Shown: piece after piece, positions 44,939-55,479 of the stretch
Numbering within the stretch: position 1 is the stretch's first letter
Layout: every line of letters starts with the position of its first letter
NCBI RefSeq assembly: GCF_002742285.1
Contig: NZ_MDGM01000014.1
Coordinates: 186,001 to 250,000, forward strand
DNA: 64,000 bases
Reading direction: 5' to 3'
DNA from: Paramylibacter kogurei
GTDB lineage: Bacteria > Pseudomonadota > Alphaproteobacteria > Rhodobacterales > Rhodobacteraceae
The notes under the pieces: model-generated
The model's input: only the letters and a program-made list of their open reading frames with translations
Told to the model about the DNA's origin: nothing
Database searches by the model: none
Position numbers and translations under genes: made by a program

Positions 44939-47062
44939 ATGATCGACGTTGAAACCCTTATCGATCACGTTCGCACGTATAATCCAAAATCAAATGCCGA
45001 AAAAATCCGTATGGCCTATGCATATGGATTAAAAATGCACGAAGGCCAGACACGCCATTCGGGCGAACCCTATTTCACGCATCCTATCGAAGTCGCTGTC
45101 ATATTGGCAGGGCAACATTTGGATGACGCAACACTGATTACGGCATTGTTGCACGACACGGTGGAAGACACCAATTCCACCTATCAAGAAGTCACCGATA
45201 TGTTCGGCCAAGAAATTGCCGATTTGGTGGATGGTGTGACCAAACTGACCAATATCGAATTGTCGTCCAAGGAAACGCAACAGGCTGAAAATTTTCGCAA
45301 ACTGTTTTTGGCAATGTCCAAGGATTTGCGCGTTTTGTTGGTGAAACTTGCTGACCGTTTGCACAATATGCGCACGATCAAACATATGCGCCCTGAAAAG
45401 CAGATTAAAAAAGCCCAAGAAACCATGGATATCTTTGCCCCACTTGCGGGTCGCATGGGTATGCAATGGATGCGTGAGGAATTGGAAGATCTGTCATTTC
45501 AGGTTCTAAACCCAGAAGCGCGAAGTTCGATCATCCGCCGTTTTATCACGCTGCGCAGCCAAACAGGTGATTTGATTCCCCAAATTACCAAAGACATTCG
45601 CGAAGCTTTGTCCGCCGCGCATATCACCGCAAAAATTTCAGGGCGTGAGAAAAAACCGTTTTCTGTATGGCGCAAGATGGAAGAGAAAAAGCAAAGCTTT
45701 TCACGCCTAAGCGACATTTATGGTTTCCGTATTATCACCGATAGCGAAGAAGATTCCTATCGTGCGCTGGGCGTTGTTCATCGCCGCTGGAAGGCCGTGC
45801 CAGGGCGGTTCAAAGATTACATCAGCCAGCCAAAATCAAACGGTTATCGTTCAATTCACACCACGGTATCTGGTCGCGATGGCAAAATGGTTGAAATCCA
45901 AATTCGCACCCAAGACATGCACGAAATGGCAGAAGTGGGGGTCGCAGCACATTGGGCTTATCGTGATGGGCGTCAGGCCAGCAACCAGTTCAGCGTTGAT
46001 CCTGTTGAATGGCTCGCGTCATTGAATGAACGGATCGAAGGTTCGGATGATCACGAAGAATTCTTTGAACATGTGAAATTGGAAATGTTCGCGGATCAGG
46101 TGTTCTGTTTCACCCCCAAGGGTGATGTGATCAGCCTGCCGCGTGGTGCAACGCCAATTGATTTTGCTTATGCAATTCACACACGCATCGGTGCTGCCTG
46201 TGTCGGGGCCAAGGTGGACGGCCACCGCGTGCCGTTGTGGACGCGATTACGCAATGGGCAATCGGTGGATATTCAAACCGCAGTTGGTCAACGTCCGCAA
46301 TCATCATGGATGGAAATCGCAAAAACGGGCCGTGCACGCACAGCAATTCGTCGTGCCTTGCGCGAAGAACATCGTGAGGGTTTTGTAAAACTTGGTGCTG
46401 AATTGGCGCGGGTGGCATTGGAACATGTTGGAAAACGCGCATCGGATAAGGCGTTATCAACGGCTGCGAAAAAACTGGGATTGCCCAAAAAAGATGACCT
46501 GCTTGCCGCACTGGGAAGCGCCGAAATGACCGGTGCCGATCTGGTTAAGGCGCTGTATCCAGAATTATTACACGATCAATCAGGCGAAGTTAATCAACCC
46601 GCAGGGCGTATCGTTGGGCTTGACCCCGAACAATTCGCACAGCCCGCCGAATGTTGTCAGCCGTTGCCAGGTGAACGCATCGTTGGAATCGCGACACGGG
46701 GCAAAGGTGTATTGGTTCACACCATTCATTGTGACACATTGATTGATTACGAAGATCAACCAGAACGCTGGATCGATCTGCGCTGGACAGACGGGAAAGG
46801 TGCCCCGAACAACATCGCAACTGTTGAAATTACTATGGCAAATGACGCAGGTGTTCTGGGGCGCATTTGCACCCTGATTGGCGAACAAAACGCCAATATC
46901 AGCGATTTGACCTTTGTTGATAAAAAACCAGATTTTTACCGCGTGGACATTGATATTCAGGTGCGTGATGTGGAACATTTGATGAATGTTGTAACCGCAG
47001 TAGAGGCCGATTCGGACATCGCCCAAGTCAAACAAACGAAACGCCAACCCGTGCTTGCATAG
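44939..47062 (+). CDS. Bifunctional (p)ppGpp synthetase/hydrolase (Rsh)
   Basis: Makes and degrades the stringent-response alarmone. 707 residues in four parts: HD hydrolase (HSGEPYFTHPIEVA; LLHDTVEDT) with metal ligands intact, synthetase (YGFRIITDSEEDSYRALG; SQPKSNGYRSIHTTV), TGS domain (VFCFTPKGDVISLPRGATPIDFAY) and C-terminal ACT. Because both catalytic halves keep their motifs, it is probably the single RelA/SpoT homologue usual in alphaproteobacteria. Ribosome site GGGAAGGA. Follows rpoZ. Confidence 0.96.
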   Translation: MIDVETLIDHVRTYNPKSNAEKIRMAYAYGLKMHEGQTRHSGEPYFTHPIEVAVILAGQHLDDATLITALLHDTVEDTNSTYQEVTDMFGQEIADLVDGVTKLTNIELSSKETQQAENFRKLFLAMSKDLRVLLVKLADRLHNMRTIKHMRPEKQIKKAQETMDIFAPLAGRMGMQWMREELEDLSFQVLNPEARSSIIRRFITLRSQTGDLIPQITKDIREALSAAHITAKISGREKKPFSVWRKMEEKKQSFSRLSDIYGFRIITDSEEDSYRALGVVHRRWKAVPGRFKDYISQPKSNGYRSIHTTVSGRDGKMVEIQIRTQDMHEMAEVGVAAHWAYRDGRQASNQFSVDPVEWLASLNERIEGSDDHEEFFEHVKLEMFADQVFCFTPKGDVISLPRGATPIDFAYAIHTRIGAACVGAKVDGHRVPLWTRLRNGQSVDIQTAVGQRPQSSWMEIAKTGRARTAIRRALREEHREGFVKLGAELARVALEHVGKRASDKALSTAAKKLGLPKKDDLLAALGSAEMTGADLVKALYPELLHDQSGEVNQPAGRIVGLDPEQFAQPAECCQPLPGERIVGIATRGKGVLVHTIHCDTLIDYEDQPERWIDLRWTDGKGAPNNIATVEITMANDAGVLGRICTLIGEQNANISDLTFVDKKPDFYRVDIDIQVRDVEHLMNVVTAVEADSDIAQVKQTKRQPVLA

Positions 47063-47099
47063 ATTTTATTATTAATTCAACAAAGGTCACGTCAGGCCC

Positions 47100-47741
47100 G
47101 TGTTCAAACGTCGAAACCCACTTAGTTATTGGGAAAGCTTCAAAGAGGCTTTCTATCCTCGTTCGGGGTGGCGACGTGCAATCGAATATATGGGGCATCG
47201 CATTAAACGATTGCCGGATACGCCCCATCGTATCGCCCTTGGATTTGCAAGTGGTGCATTTGTCTGTTTTAGCCCATTTTTTGGGTTTCACTTTTTTATC
47301 GCTGCATTTGTGGCATTCATTTTGCGCGGCAATGTTTTGGCGTCATTGCTCGGCACGTTCATCGGCAATCCAATTACATTCCCATTCATCGCAACAATCA
47401 GTTATCGCACGGGGTTGTGGATACTTGGGTACGCACGTGATGAAACAGTGTGGCACAAGATTAAACATGGATTTGGAGAGGCCGGTCGCGCCATGTGGGG
47501 AAATGTGCGCGCATTATTTGGGTACGAGCCAAGCAATTGGGATGGCATTTTTGAATTTTTCAGCAAAATAATGGTGCCTTACATGGTCGGTGGGATTATC
47601 CCTGGTTTGATCACTGCGGTTGCGACCTATTTCATCAGCAAGCCGTTGATCGTTGCTTATCAAAAGCGCCGCCGTGCCAAGCTTTTGGCGAAAATCCAAG
47701 AAAATCGTGAAAAACATCAAAATGACGCTGACGCACGTTAA
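47100..47741 (+). CDS. DUF2062 membrane protein
   Basis: 213 residues; helices near GFASGAFVCFSPFFGFHFFIAAFVAFIL and LLGTFIGNPITFPFIATISYRTGLWILG contain the DUF2062 signature. Charged ends (IEYMGHRIKRLPDTPHR; KRRRAKLLAKIQENREK). GTG start, 37 bp after rsh. Function unknown, though the family often sits with rsh and pdxJ in this group. Confidence 0.87.
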   Translation: MFKRRNPLSYWESFKEAFYPRSGWRRAIEYMGHRIKRLPDTPHRIALGFASGAFVCFSPFFGFHFFIAAFVAFILRGNVLASLLGTFIGNPITFPFIATISYRTGLWILGYARDETVWHKIKHGFGEAGRAMWGNVRALFGYEPSNWDGIFEFFSKIMVPYMVGGIIPGLITAVATYFISKPLIVAYQKRRRAKLLAKIQENREKHQNDADAR

Positions 47742-47783
47742 ATGATTCAGTAGCCTTGCCTTAAATTTCAGGAGAGATTGAAA

Positions 47784-48545
47784 ATGACTGGCGCGAACAA
47801 AAAATCAAATATCTTGCGCTTGGGCGTTAACATTGATCACGTTGCGACGGTGCGAAATGCACGTGGGGGGCAATACCCCGATCCGTTGCGTGCTGCACTC
47901 TTGGCAGAACAAGCAGGTGCGGATGGTATCACCGCGCATTTGCGCGAAGATCGACGCCATATTACGGATGGCGATATTGAATCCCTGATGGCGGGGTTAA
48001 CTGTGCCGTTGAATTTCGAAATGGCGGCCACGCCAGAAATGCAAAAAATTGCGCTGCGACACACCCCACACGCCGTGTGTATCGTCCCTGAAAAACGAGA
48101 GGAACGCACCACCGAAGGCGGTCTTGAACTCGCACGCGAGGAAAACCGCATCGGTGATTTTATCGCACCCTTACGTGATGCGGGATGCCGCGTGTCTATT
48201 TTTATCGCTGCAGAACCGGCGCAGATCGAGGCCGCTGCACGTATTGGTGCACCCGTTATCGAATTGCATACAGGTGCATATTGTGATGCCCATGCCGAAG
48301 GTCGACTGACCGAACGCGACGCTGAATTGGAACGGTTGCGTGATATGTCAAAATTCGCGAAATCATTGGGGCTGGAGGTGCATGCTGGGCACGGACTTAA
48401 CTATGAAACGGTGAAACCTGTTGCTGCATTCCCAGAAGTGATGGAATTAAACATCGGGCATTTCTTGATTGGTGAATCGATATTTTTGGGATTGGAGCCT
48501 GCGATCAAACAAATGCGAAATCTGATGGATGAAGCGCGCGCATGA
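47784..48545 (+). CDS. pdxJ: Pyridoxine 5'-phosphate synthase
   Basis: Condenses 3-amino-2-oxopropyl phosphate with DXP in vitamin B6 synthesis. 253 residues, TIM barrel with [22 protein letters not shown] and [17 protein letters not shown], both family hallmarks, and [14 protein letters not shown] 47784 after GGAGAG. Overlaps acpS by 4 bp. Confidence 0.97.
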   Translation: MTGANKKSNILRLGVNIDHVATVRNARGGQYPDPLRAALLAEQAGADGITAHLREDRRHITDGDIESLMAGLTVPLNFEMAATPEMQKIALRHTPHAVCIVPEKREERTTEGGLELAREENRIGDFIAPLRDAGCRVSIFIAAEPAQIEAAARIGAPVIELHTGAYCDAHAEGRLTERDAELERLRDMSKFAKSLGLEVHAGHGLNYETVKPVAAFPEVMELNIGHFLIGESIFLGLEPAIKQMRNLMDEARA

Positions 48546-48952
48546 TTATTGGTGTCGGCACGGATTTGGCGAATATCGAACGTATCCAAGGCACGCTTGA
48601 TCGTTTTGGTCAGCGTTTCAAAACCCGTGTGTTTACAGAAATTGAACAAGCCAAGGCCGAACGACGCAAGGATGTGGCGGGGACATACGCAAAACGCTGG
48701 GCTGCGAAAGAAGCCTGTTCCAAGGCGTTGGGCACAGGGCTTGCCATGGGGATCGCGTGGAAAGACATGGCCGTGGCGAATATCAGTACAGGCCAGCCAA
48801 CAATGACATTAACGGGCTGGGCGAAACGTCGTCTTGATGAATTAACGCCAGCCAATCATACCGCCACTATTCACGTTTCTTTGACAGATGATCACCCGTG
48901 GGCACATGCGATTGTGATGATCGAAGCCCATCCAACGACGGGCAATGGTTGA
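48542..48952 (+). CDS. acpS: Holo-[acyl-carrier-protein] synthase
   Basis: Adds 4'-phosphopantetheine to ACP. 136 residues: [15 protein letters not shown] with the Mg-binding Asp, and [22 protein letters not shown] overlap with pdxJ; lepB follows after 52 bp. Confidence 0.96.
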   Translation: MIIGVGTDLANIERIQGTLDRFGQRFKTRVFTEIEQAKAERRKDVAGTYAKRWAAKEACSKALGTGLAMGIAWKDMAVANISTGQPTMTLTGWAKRRLDELTPANHTATIHVSLTDDHPWAHAIVMIEAHPTTGNG

Positions 48953-49004
48953 CTCGCATCGCTTCTAGGTACATTTAGCTTTAAACAATTTATAGGACGG
49001 CAAT

Positions 49005-49790
49005 ATGAATAACGAAATGAAGCGATCGGATGCATTCGCTGAAACGATCAAAACCGTTGTTTATGCATTATTGTTGGCGGGCGTGATCCGCACACTGTTA
49101 TTCCAACCTTTTTGGATTCCATCGGGATCAATGAAAAACACGCTGCTGATCGGTGATTTTTTATTCGTCAACAAGATGGCTTATGGGTATTCAAAATATT
49201 CATGTCCTTGGTCGTTGTGCCCAATTTCGGGACGGATCTGGGCAGAAGAACCTGAAATCGGCGATATTGTTGTTTTCAAACACCCTGTAACCAAGGTTGA
49301 TTTCATCAAACGTTTGGTTGGCAAACCTGGCGATACCGTGCAGATGGTTGATGGGATTTTACATTTGAATGGCAAGGCCGTTCCACAACAAGAAATCGGT
49401 ACATTTGTTGAAACCAATAATCAACAAGGCCCGATGCGCAACACACCACGTTGCACAAACAACCCTGTCGCGGTTGGTGGTGATTGTGAAAAAGAATTGT
49501 TAAAAGAAACACTTCCAAATGGCGTGGAACACACAATTTTGAATATTGGCCAATCTTATACGGATCAAACGCCGCTTTATACTGTTCCCGAAGGCCAATA
49601 TTTTTTCATGGGTGACAATCGCGATAATTCAGGTGACAGCCGTATTCCCGCAAATGTTGGTGGGGTTGGTTTCGTTCCGTTCGAAAATTTGGTTGGCCGC
49701 GCTGATCGTGTTATCTTTTCTTCAGCGGGTAGCAGAATTTTGGCATTCTGGACATGGCGCAAAGACCGTTTCTTTAAGGCACTCGATTGA
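49005..49790 (+). CDS. lepB: Signal peptidase I
   Basis: Cleaves signal peptides at the inner membrane. 261 residues with one N-terminal helix ([21 protein letters not shown]), catalytic Ser in [20 protein letters not shown], catalytic Lys in [13 protein letters not shown], and [11 protein letters not shown]. Coupled to rnc, whose TTG start overlaps the lepB stop (TTGA). Confidence 0.96.
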   Translation: MNNEMKRSDAFAETIKTVVYALLLAGVIRTLLFQPFWIPSGSMKNTLLIGDFLFVNKMAYGYSKYSCPWSLCPISGRIWAEEPEIGDIVVFKHPVTKVDFIKRLVGKPGDTVQMVDGILHLNGKAVPQQEIGTFVETNNQQGPMRNTPRCTNNPVAVGGDCEKELLKETLPNGVEHTILNIGQSYTDQTPLYTVPEGQYFFMGDNRDNSGDSRIPANVGGVGFVPFENLVGRADRVIFSSAGSRILAFWTWRKDRFFKALD

Positions 49791-50470
49791 AACTAGCAGC
49801 CGAACTCAAGGATTTTTCAACCCGTCTTGGGTATGATTTTAAATCCCCAGAATATCTTATTCGTGCGATGACACATTCATCGCTCAGTTCACCTGCGCGC
49901 GAAGACAATCAACGACTTGAATTTCTGGGCGATCGTGTGCTGGGATTGGTCATCAGCGAAGCATTGCTTGATCATGATCCAAATGCCCCCGAAGGATTGC
50001 TCGCCCCGCGCTTTAACGCGCTGGTGCGCAAAGAAACCTGTGCAGAAGTTGCACAACAGATTGATCTGGGATTGGCGCTCAAAATGGGACGATCGGAAAT
50101 GATTTCGGGTGGGCGGCGTAAACAAGCAATCCTTGGCGATGCAATGGAGGCCGTGATTGCCGCCGTTTATCGTGATGGCGGGTTTGACGCCGCACGTGAT
50201 TTGATTTTGCGCTTGTGGGGTGATCGTGTGCAAAACGCAGAGGCCGACGCGCGCGATGCTAAAACCACATTACAAGAATGGGCGCAGGCCAGAAAAATGC
50301 CCCCACCCAGTTACAAAGACGTGGGCCGCACTGGCCCCGATCATGCCCCAGTTTTTCAAGTGACTGCCATTTTGGCCGACGGCCGCAGCGCCAGCGCCAA
50401 GGCCAACTCAAAACGCCAAGCACAACAAGATGCAGCGAAAAAATTATTGTCGGAGCTAGACGATGACTGA
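49787..50470 (+). CDS. rnc: Ribonuclease III
   Basis: Cleaves double-stranded RNA in rRNA processing. 227 residues: catalytic motif [35 protein letters not shown], and a C-terminal dsRNA-binding domain ([28 protein letters not shown]). TTG start in the lepB stop gives a low, coupled translation level. Overlaps era by 8 bp. Confidence 0.95.
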   Translation: MKLAAELKDFSTRLGYDFKSPEYLIRAMTHSSLSSPAREDNQRLEFLGDRVLGLVISEALLDHDPNAPEGLLAPRFNALVRKETCAEVAQQIDLGLALKMGRSEMISGGRRKQAILGDAMEAVIAAVYRDGGFDAARDLILRLWGDRVQNAEADARDAKTTLQEWAQARKMPPPSYKDVGRTGPDHAPVFQVTAILADGRSASAKANSKRQAQQDAAKKLLSELDDD

Positions 50471-51380
50471 ACCAAAAACGAAATGCGGATTTGTGGCGCT
50501 GATAGGCGAACCTAACGCGGGTAAATCCACATTGATGAACAAAATGGTCGGCGCGAAAGTTTCGATTGTCACGCATAAGGTGCAAACAACACGTGCGCGT
50601 ATTCGCGGGATCGCAATGGCGCCAAATACACAGATCGTGTTTGTAGACACACCTGGTCTGTTCCGTACGCGTCGTAAATTGGACAAAGCAATGGTTGCCG
50701 CCGCTTGGACGGGTGCGGCCGATGCGGATGTGGTTGTTTTGCTGGTCGAGGCGCATCGTGGCATCACCAAAGGTGTGGAAATGATTTTGGATGGTTTGCA
50801 AACGCGTATTGGTGGCAAACAAAAAATTGCGTTGGCAATTAACAAGATCGACAAGGTGAAATCAGAAGTTTTGTTGGAGCTGACCGAAAGTCTGAATGAA
50901 AAATTCCCATTCGAGCAAACATTCATGATTTCTGCGGAAAAAGGTTTTGGCGTAAAAGGTTTAGAACAATACCTCTGTGATGTATTGCCAGAAGGGCCAT
51001 ATCTCTATCCCGAAGATCAGATCGCAGATGTCCCAATGCGCATGTTGGCGGCCGAAGTAACACGCGAAAAACTGATGCTGCGCCTGCACCAAGAATTGCC
51101 ATATGCGTTGACCGTGGAAACCGAACATTGGAACGAGCGCAAGGATGGCTCCGTGCGCATCGACCAAGTGATCTATGTCGCACGCGAAGGTCACAAGGGC
51201 ATTACCGTGGGACCCAAGGGCGAGGGGATCAAAACCGTATCCATGATGGCACGCAAAGAACTGGCAGAAATGATGGGGCGAGAAGTGCACCTATTTTTGC
51301 AAGTCAAAGTGCGCCCAAATTGGGAAAACGAACAAGAGCGTTACACCGAAATGGGACTTGATTTCAAAGACACCAAATGA
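50463..51380 (+). CDS. era: GTPase Era
   Basis: GTPase for 16S rRNA/30S maturation. 305 residues: G1 [15 protein letters not shown]3 [13 protein letters not shown]4 INKIDKV, and a C-terminal KH domain ([16 protein letters not shown]). rnc-era-recO order is classic. Confidence 0.97.
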   Translation: MTEPKTKCGFVALIGEPNAGKSTLMNKMVGAKVSIVTHKVQTTRARIRGIAMAPNTQIVFVDTPGLFRTRRKLDKAMVAAAWTGAADADVVVLLVEAHRGITKGVEMILDGLQTRIGGKQKIALAINKIDKVKSEVLLELTESLNEKFPFEQTFMISAEKGFGVKGLEQYLCDVLPEGPYLYPEDQIADVPMRMLAAEVTREKLMLRLHQELPYALTVETEHWNERKDGSVRIDQVIYVAREGHKGITVGPKGEGIKTVSMMARKELAEMMGREVHLFLQVKVRPNWENEQERYTEMGLDFKDTK

Positions 51381-51709
51381 CCCCGCGCGTTACCACAGAT
51401 TTCTGGGTTGGGGCGTATCGCCGCCGATTACAATTGGCGGATATCCCTGCCTTTGTCACGGCAAAGGGTGATGCAACGGCAGGTGCGGTTTTGGTCAAGC
51501 TAAACACGCTTGATGGTCAGGCCTATCTGTATCAACGATCCTATGATCTGGATGGCAATCGGGTCTGGGTCACGCTCAGCGAAGGTGCGGAATCCGATGT
51601 CGATGCCGCATGTGCAAAACAACGTCGTTTCGATCCCGACATATGGATCATCGAAATCGAAGATAAGCAAGGCCGACATTTGTTGGACGAAGACGGGCTA
51701 AGCGGCTAG
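51377..51709 (+). CDS. DUF1491 family protein
   Basis: 110 residues, TDFWVGAYRRRLQLADIPAFVTAKGDATAGAVLVK..., ending DIWIIEIEDKQGRHLLDEDGL; matches DUF1491, an alphaproteobacterial family with no known role. Coupled to era by ATGA and 9 bp before recO, so probably part of the same transcript. Confidence 0.88.
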   Translation: MTPRVTTDFWVGAYRRRLQLADIPAFVTAKGDATAGAVLVKLNTLDGQAYLYQRSYDLDGNRVWVTLSEGAESDVDAACAKQRRFDPDIWIIEIEDKQGRHLLDEDGLSG

Positions 51710-51718
51710 TCTTTCGTC

Positions 51719-52444
51719 ATGGAATGGTCTGGGCAAGGGGTGATTGTAGGTGTGCGCCGATTTGGTGAAACCAGCGCAATCATCGATGTATTCACACAGG
51801 AAAAAGGACGCCATGCCGGTGTCGTGCGTGGTGGATCATCACGCAAGATGGCACCATTGTTGCAGCCCGGTGCACAGGTGGCATTGGAATGGCGCGCGCG
51901 ACTAGAAGAACACCTCGGCAATTTTCATGTGGAACCTTTGCAATCGCGTAGCATGATCATGTCTGATCGGATGGGGTTGTCTGGGCTTGGCGCGGTCTGT
52001 TCTTTGATTCAATTTGCGTTTCCTGAACGAATGGAACTACCTGAACTTTATGCCAGAACGATTGATCTGTTGGATCGCATTGATGGGCGCGTTCCATGGG
52101 CGGCGGCCTATGCCCATTGGGAAATGTTGCTGTTGGATGATTTGGGATACGGGATGGATTTATCCAGTTGTGCGGTGACGGGGGTGACGCAGGAATTGAT
52201 TTACGTATCACCAAAAACAGGACGGGCTGTCAGCAAAGAAGGTGCGGGTGAATGGGCGGATCGTTTATTAGTGCTACCTGATTTTTTGCGAAATGGCTTT
52301 GATAGCGATGATAAACAAGAAATATTGAATGCTTTGCAGTTAACTGGTTATTTTTTACAATCGTCTTTGGCACCCGCATTGGGAAATCGGCCGATACCAG
52401 ATGCACGCGCACGTTTAATTCGCGCGTTGGAGAAGCGACTATAG
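51719..52444 (+). CDS. recO: DNA repair protein RecO
   Basis: Loads RecA with RecR on gapped DNA. 241 residues: N-terminal OB fold (EWSGQGVIVGVRRFGETSAIIDVFTQEKGRHAGVVRGG) and helical C-terminal part (YAHWEMLLLDDLGYGMDLSSCAVTG). The zinc-finger cysteines of some RecO proteins are not present as four. Last of the era operon. Confidence 0.93.
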   Translation: MEWSGQGVIVGVRRFGETSAIIDVFTQEKGRHAGVVRGGSSRKMAPLLQPGAQVALEWRARLEEHLGNFHVEPLQSRSMIMSDRMGLSGLGAVCSLIQFAFPERMELPELYARTIDLLDRIDGRVPWAAAYAHWEMLLLDDLGYGMDLSSCAVTGVTQELIYVSPKTGRAVSKEGAGEWADRLLVLPDFLRNGFDSDDKQEILNALQLTGYFLQSSLAPALGNRPIPDARARLIRALEKRL

Positions 52445-52453
52445 GAGGACAAA

Positions 52454-53125
52454 TTGGAAAAATTTAGCACCATCAAAGATCGCGCAGCAAAACGCAAAGG
52501 CGGTGATGCAGCCTTGGAAAAACTCGTTTCTGAACATGCCCATATTTTTGATGTCAGCAAATTATCCGATGATCGAATCCTATCCGAATTTTCCAAGCGG
52601 GTTTTTCAGGCTGGGTTCAATTGGTCCGTGGTCGAAAAGAAATGGCCAGGTTTCGAATCTGCTTTTCATGGCTTTGACATAACACGCAATGTTTTTATGT
52701 CCGACGATGATTTGGATGCGCATTTGAAAAACACCGATATTGTTCGCCACGCAACCAAGATTTTATCGGTGCGCGACAACGCGATTTTTCTGTCTGATCT
52801 GGCAAAAGAATATGGAAGTGCTGCCAAATGCATTGGTGAGTGGCCCAGCTCTGATCTGGTTGGTTTGTGGCAATTGATGAAAAAGCGGGGATCACGTTTG
52901 GGCGGTACCACAGGGCAATATGCCTTACGTTTCATGGGCAAGGATTGTTTCATCCTTAGCCGTTCTGTGGCAACCGCACTACAACACGCAGGTGTCATTG
53001 ATGGACCAACCACATCCAAAACGGCACAAGCAAAAATTCAAAATGCATTTAATGTTTGGCATGACCAAAGCGGTGAAAGCTATACCCGCATTAGCCGCAC
53101 ATTGGCCATGTCAGTGGATAACTAG
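52454..53125 (+). CDS. 3-methyladenine DNA glycosylase-like protein
   Basis: 223 residues related in pattern to the Tag/HhH-GPD group: KRVFQAGFNWSVVEKKWPGFESAFHGFD, KNTDIVRHATKILSVRDNA and LGGTTGQYALRFMGKDCFILSRSVATAL. Unlike the true Tag at 21.3 kb it lacks the zinc-binding Cys/His set. TTG start with AGGAGGA upstream. Likely a base-excision relative of unknown substrate. Converges with the next gene, overlapping 4 bp. Confidence 0.75.
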   Translation: MEKFSTIKDRAAKRKGGDAALEKLVSEHAHIFDVSKLSDDRILSEFSKRVFQAGFNWSVVEKKWPGFESAFHGFDITRNVFMSDDDLDAHLKNTDIVRHATKILSVRDNAIFLSDLAKEYGSAAKCIGEWPSSDLVGLWQLMKKRGSRLGGTTGQYALRFMGKDCFILSRSVATALQHAGVIDGPTTSKTAQAKIQNAFNVWHDQSGESYTRISRTLAMSVDN

Positions 53126-53517
53126 GATGCAGGCAAACGTTTGTATTCCAACACAACGCCGCCTTCTGATTCCATGATCAATACGTCACCCTGAACCTCT
53201 GCCAATGTGGCCTGAGTCAGCGCTTGAAAATATTGCTGTTCCAATTTCAATTGTGGGCATGCGCGCCGAGTTGCTCCGATGGTTTCAATATTGATCCACG
53301 GAAGTGGTGCGACTTGATCTGCAAAATATTGGTTACATGGCGCCTTGCCAATCACGCGACCCTTTTGGGGAAATTCCAAGGTGATTTCAACGCCAACAGG
53401 TTTCCCTTCTAGGCGTTGTAGTAACCATGTGCCATCGGTTCCAGTTTGTCCTGAAATGGTTTCATCCTTTTGGCAGGCTGACAGGGCCAGCGCGATGATT
53501 AATGCAAAATATTTCAT
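53122..53517 (-). CDS. META-domain lipoprotein
   Basis: 131 residues with a lipoprotein signal (MKYFALIIALALSAC, lipobox LSAC) and a META/HslJ-type domain: GTWLLQRLEGKPVGVEITLEF, GRVIGKAPCNQYFA, and IGATRRACPQL. Such proteins are envelope-stress or heat-shock related in enterobacteria; role here is unknown. Confidence 0.85.
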   Translation of the reverse strand: MKYFALIIALALSACQKDETISGQTGTDGTWLLQRLEGKPVGVEITLEFPQKGRVIGKAPCNQYFADQVAPLPWINIETIGATRRACPQLKLEQQYFQALTQATLAEVQGDVLIMESEGGVVLEYKRLPAS

Positions 53518-53550
53518 GTTAAAATCATAATATAGATTTGATTTTTACGC

Positions 53551-53579
53551 AAAAAGAAACCCGCCAAAAGACGGGTTTC
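53551..53579 (-). terminator. Intrinsic terminator of pckA
   Basis: Stem GAAACCCG/CGGGTTTC (53556-53563 with 53572-53579), 8-base loop, and five A residues at 53551-53555 that read as a U-run on the minus strand. Lies 25 bp past the pckA stop. Confidence 0.88.
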
Positions 53580-53603
53580 GTTCATTGTATTATTCGAATT
53601 GCG

Positions 53604-55208
53604 TTAGCTTGCTTTGACGGCCTGTGCCAAAACATCTTCGCTGACATATTGTTCGTATTGTTCAAAATTGTCAGAGAACATGCCAACCAATTTTGCGGCA
53701 GCTTCGTCATATGCTTGCGCATCAGCCCAAGTGGATTTTGGGTCGAGCAACGCATTGTCAACTTCATCAACTGCGACAGGAACTTCGAACCCGAAATTTG
53801 CATCCTTGCGGAATTCAACGTTGTTCAACGAACCGTTTAACGCCGCTGTCAACAAACCACGTGTTGCCTTGATCGGCATACGAGAACCTGTGCCATAAGC
53901 ACCACCCGTCCAACCGGTATTCACCAACCAGCAAGTCGCACCATTTGCCGCAATTTTATCGCGGAGCAATGCGCCGTAAACTTCGGGGCGACGTGGCATG
54001 AAGGGGGAACCAAAACAGGTTGAAAACGTTGGCTGTGGTTCGGTTACGCCACGTTCTGTGCCTGCAACCTTTGACGTGAAACCAGACAGGAAATGATACA
54101 TCGCTTGTGCCGGTGTTAGGCGTGCAATCGGAGGCAACACACCAAAAGCATCACATGTCAGCATGATGATATTTTTGGGCTGACCCCCGATTGAATCATC
54201 AGAAGCGTTTGAAATATAGTGCAACGGATAAGCGCACCGCATATTTGCGGTCAGGCTATCGTCATCAAAATCCAATTCTTTGGTATATGGATCGTAAACC
54301 ATGTTTTCGATCACCGTGCCAAATTTATGCGTGGTCGCGTAAATTTCAGGTTCCGCCTCGGCAGATAGATTGATGGTTTTCGCATAACATCCACCTTCAA
54401 AATTGAACGTGGTTTTGTCCGACCAACCGTGTTCATCATCTCCCAACAAAACGCGATTAGGATCGGCAGATAATGTTGTTTTACCTGTGCCAGACAGGCC
54501 AAAGAAAACGGCTGTATCGTCAGTGTCTCCAATCGCATGATTGGCGGAACAATGCATTGGCATGATGCCTTTTTCAGGCAATAGGTAATTCAGGATTGAA
54601 AACACGGATTTTTTGTTTTCACCCGCATATTCCGTACCACCAATTAGGATCAATTTTTGTTCAAACGAAATTGCAATCACAACCTCTGAACGGCATCCGT
54701 GTTTTGCAGGGTCGGCTTGAAATGTGGGACAGTTTACAACCGTGAAACCAGGGATGAAATCATCCAATTCAGATGCCTCTGGGCGGCGTAACATGGTGCG
54801 GATAAATAAACCGTGCCATGCCAGTTCTGTCACCATACGTACGTTCAATCGATGTTCTGGGTCTGCGCCGCCAAACAGATCTTGTACGAAATATTCGCCG
54901 CCTTGCATATGCGCATACATATCTGTCTTTAATTGTTCAAACGCATCCATTGCCATTGGTGGATTGTTTTCCCACCAAATCGTGTCTTTGACAGATGGTT
55001 CATCAACCACAAATTTGTCTTTGGGTGAACGACCTGTGTATTCGCCAGTGGAAACAAGAAATGCGCCCCCATTGCCCAGTTCCCCTTCGCCACGTTTCAG
55101 TGCGGCTTGGATCAACGCAGGTTCCAATAAATTGTAATGCGCGGTTTTTACGCCGGAAATGCCAGTTTCTTCCAGCTTGAATGCTGGATTAACGCGACCA
55201 GTTTCCAT
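53604..55208 (-). CDS. pckA: Phosphoenolpyruvate carboxykinase (ATP)
   Basis: Gluconeogenic conversion of oxaloacetate to PEP. 534 residues. The kinase-1a P-loop is [18 protein letters not shown], followed by [29 protein letters not shown] and MHCSANHA bear metal and substrate residues. AAGGAGCC ribosome site. A hairpin and an operator-like palindrome lie upstream. Divergent from chvI; ChvI-type regulators and a carbon-control LacI-type repressor are known or likely to act on pckA in this group. Confidence 0.97.
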   Translation of the reverse strand: METGRVNPAFKLEETGISGVKTAHYNLLEPALIQAALKRGEGELGNGGAFLVSTGEYTGRSPKDKFVVDEPSVKDTIWWENNPPMAMDAFEQLKTDMYAHMQGGEYFVQDLFGGADPEHRLNVRMVTELAWHGLFIRTMLRRPEASELDDFIPGFTVVNCPTFQADPAKHGCRSEVVIAISFEQKLILIGGTEYAGENKKSVFSILNYLLPEKGIMPMHCSANHAIGDTDDTAVFFGLSGTGKTTLSADPNRVLLGDDEHGWSDKTTFNFEGGCYAKTINLSAEAEPEIYATTHKFGTVIENMVYDPYTKELDFDDDSLTANMRCAYPLHYISNASDDSIGGQPKNIIMLTCDAFGVLPPIARLTPAQAMYHFLSGFTSKVAGTERGVTEPQPTFSTCFGSPFMPRRPEVYGALLRDKIAANGATCWLVNTGWTGGAYGTGSRMPIKATRGLLTAALNGSLNNVEFRKDANFGFEVPVAVDEVDNALLDPKSTWADAQAYDEAAAKLVGMFSDNFEQYEQYVSEDVLAQAVKAS

Positions 55209-55224
55209 ATTTAGGCTCCTTTTG

Positions 55225-55243
55225 CGCGCAAATTTTTTGCGCG
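55225..55243 (-). promoter_or_regulatory. Hairpin in the pckA 5' untranslated region
   Basis: CGCGCAAA (55225-55232) and TTTGCGCG (55236-55243) form a perfect 8-bp stem with a 3-base loop just before the pckA ribosome site on the minus strand. It could protect the mRNA 5' end or affect translation. Confidence 0.5.
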
Positions 55244-55407
55244 ATTATTTGCAGCTTTGTGTTGGTGCCATCGCGGGTTGGCGCGTTTGGCAACCACCAG
55301 AATGTCTGGTTCGTATAACACTTGAAGCGTCCAAATAAACGGCTAATCGGTGGTCATTATGGCGCAGTTTGTATTTTTGTTTCGAAAAAATGCCTAAATG
55401 ACAAACA

Positions 55408-55419
55408 GTTAGCGCTAAC
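55408..55419. promoter_or_regulatory. Perfect palindrome GTTAGCGCTAAC, LacI-family-type operator
   Basis: The 12-bp palindrome has the central CG and the AGCGCT core typical of LacI-family operators. In Rhodobacter a LacI-type carbon regulator (CceR) controls gluconeogenic genes including pckA, so a similar site here is plausible. About 190 bp before pckA and 100 bp before chvI. Assignment is inference. Confidence 0.5.
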
Positions 55420-55458
55420 GATGTGAAAAGTGCAGATTACGACAACGAATCGACTTAG

Positions 55459-55479
55459 CTATTGATTCCGTATCAATAG
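55459..55479. promoter_or_regulatory. Inverted repeat CTATTGAT-N5-ATCAATAG before chvI
   Basis: Perfect 8-bp arms with a 5-bp spacer, ending 39 bp before the chvI ATG, where it would overlap the promoter. The inner TTGAT/ATCAA halves recall FNR sites but spacing is 5 rather than 4. Possibly an autoregulatory or other operator. Confidence 0.4.

Noticed and set aside
55461..55476. FNR-type site TTGAT...ATCAA before chvI
   Set aside because: Spacing is 5 bp and not the 4 bp of FNR boxes; kept only as a generic inverted repeat.
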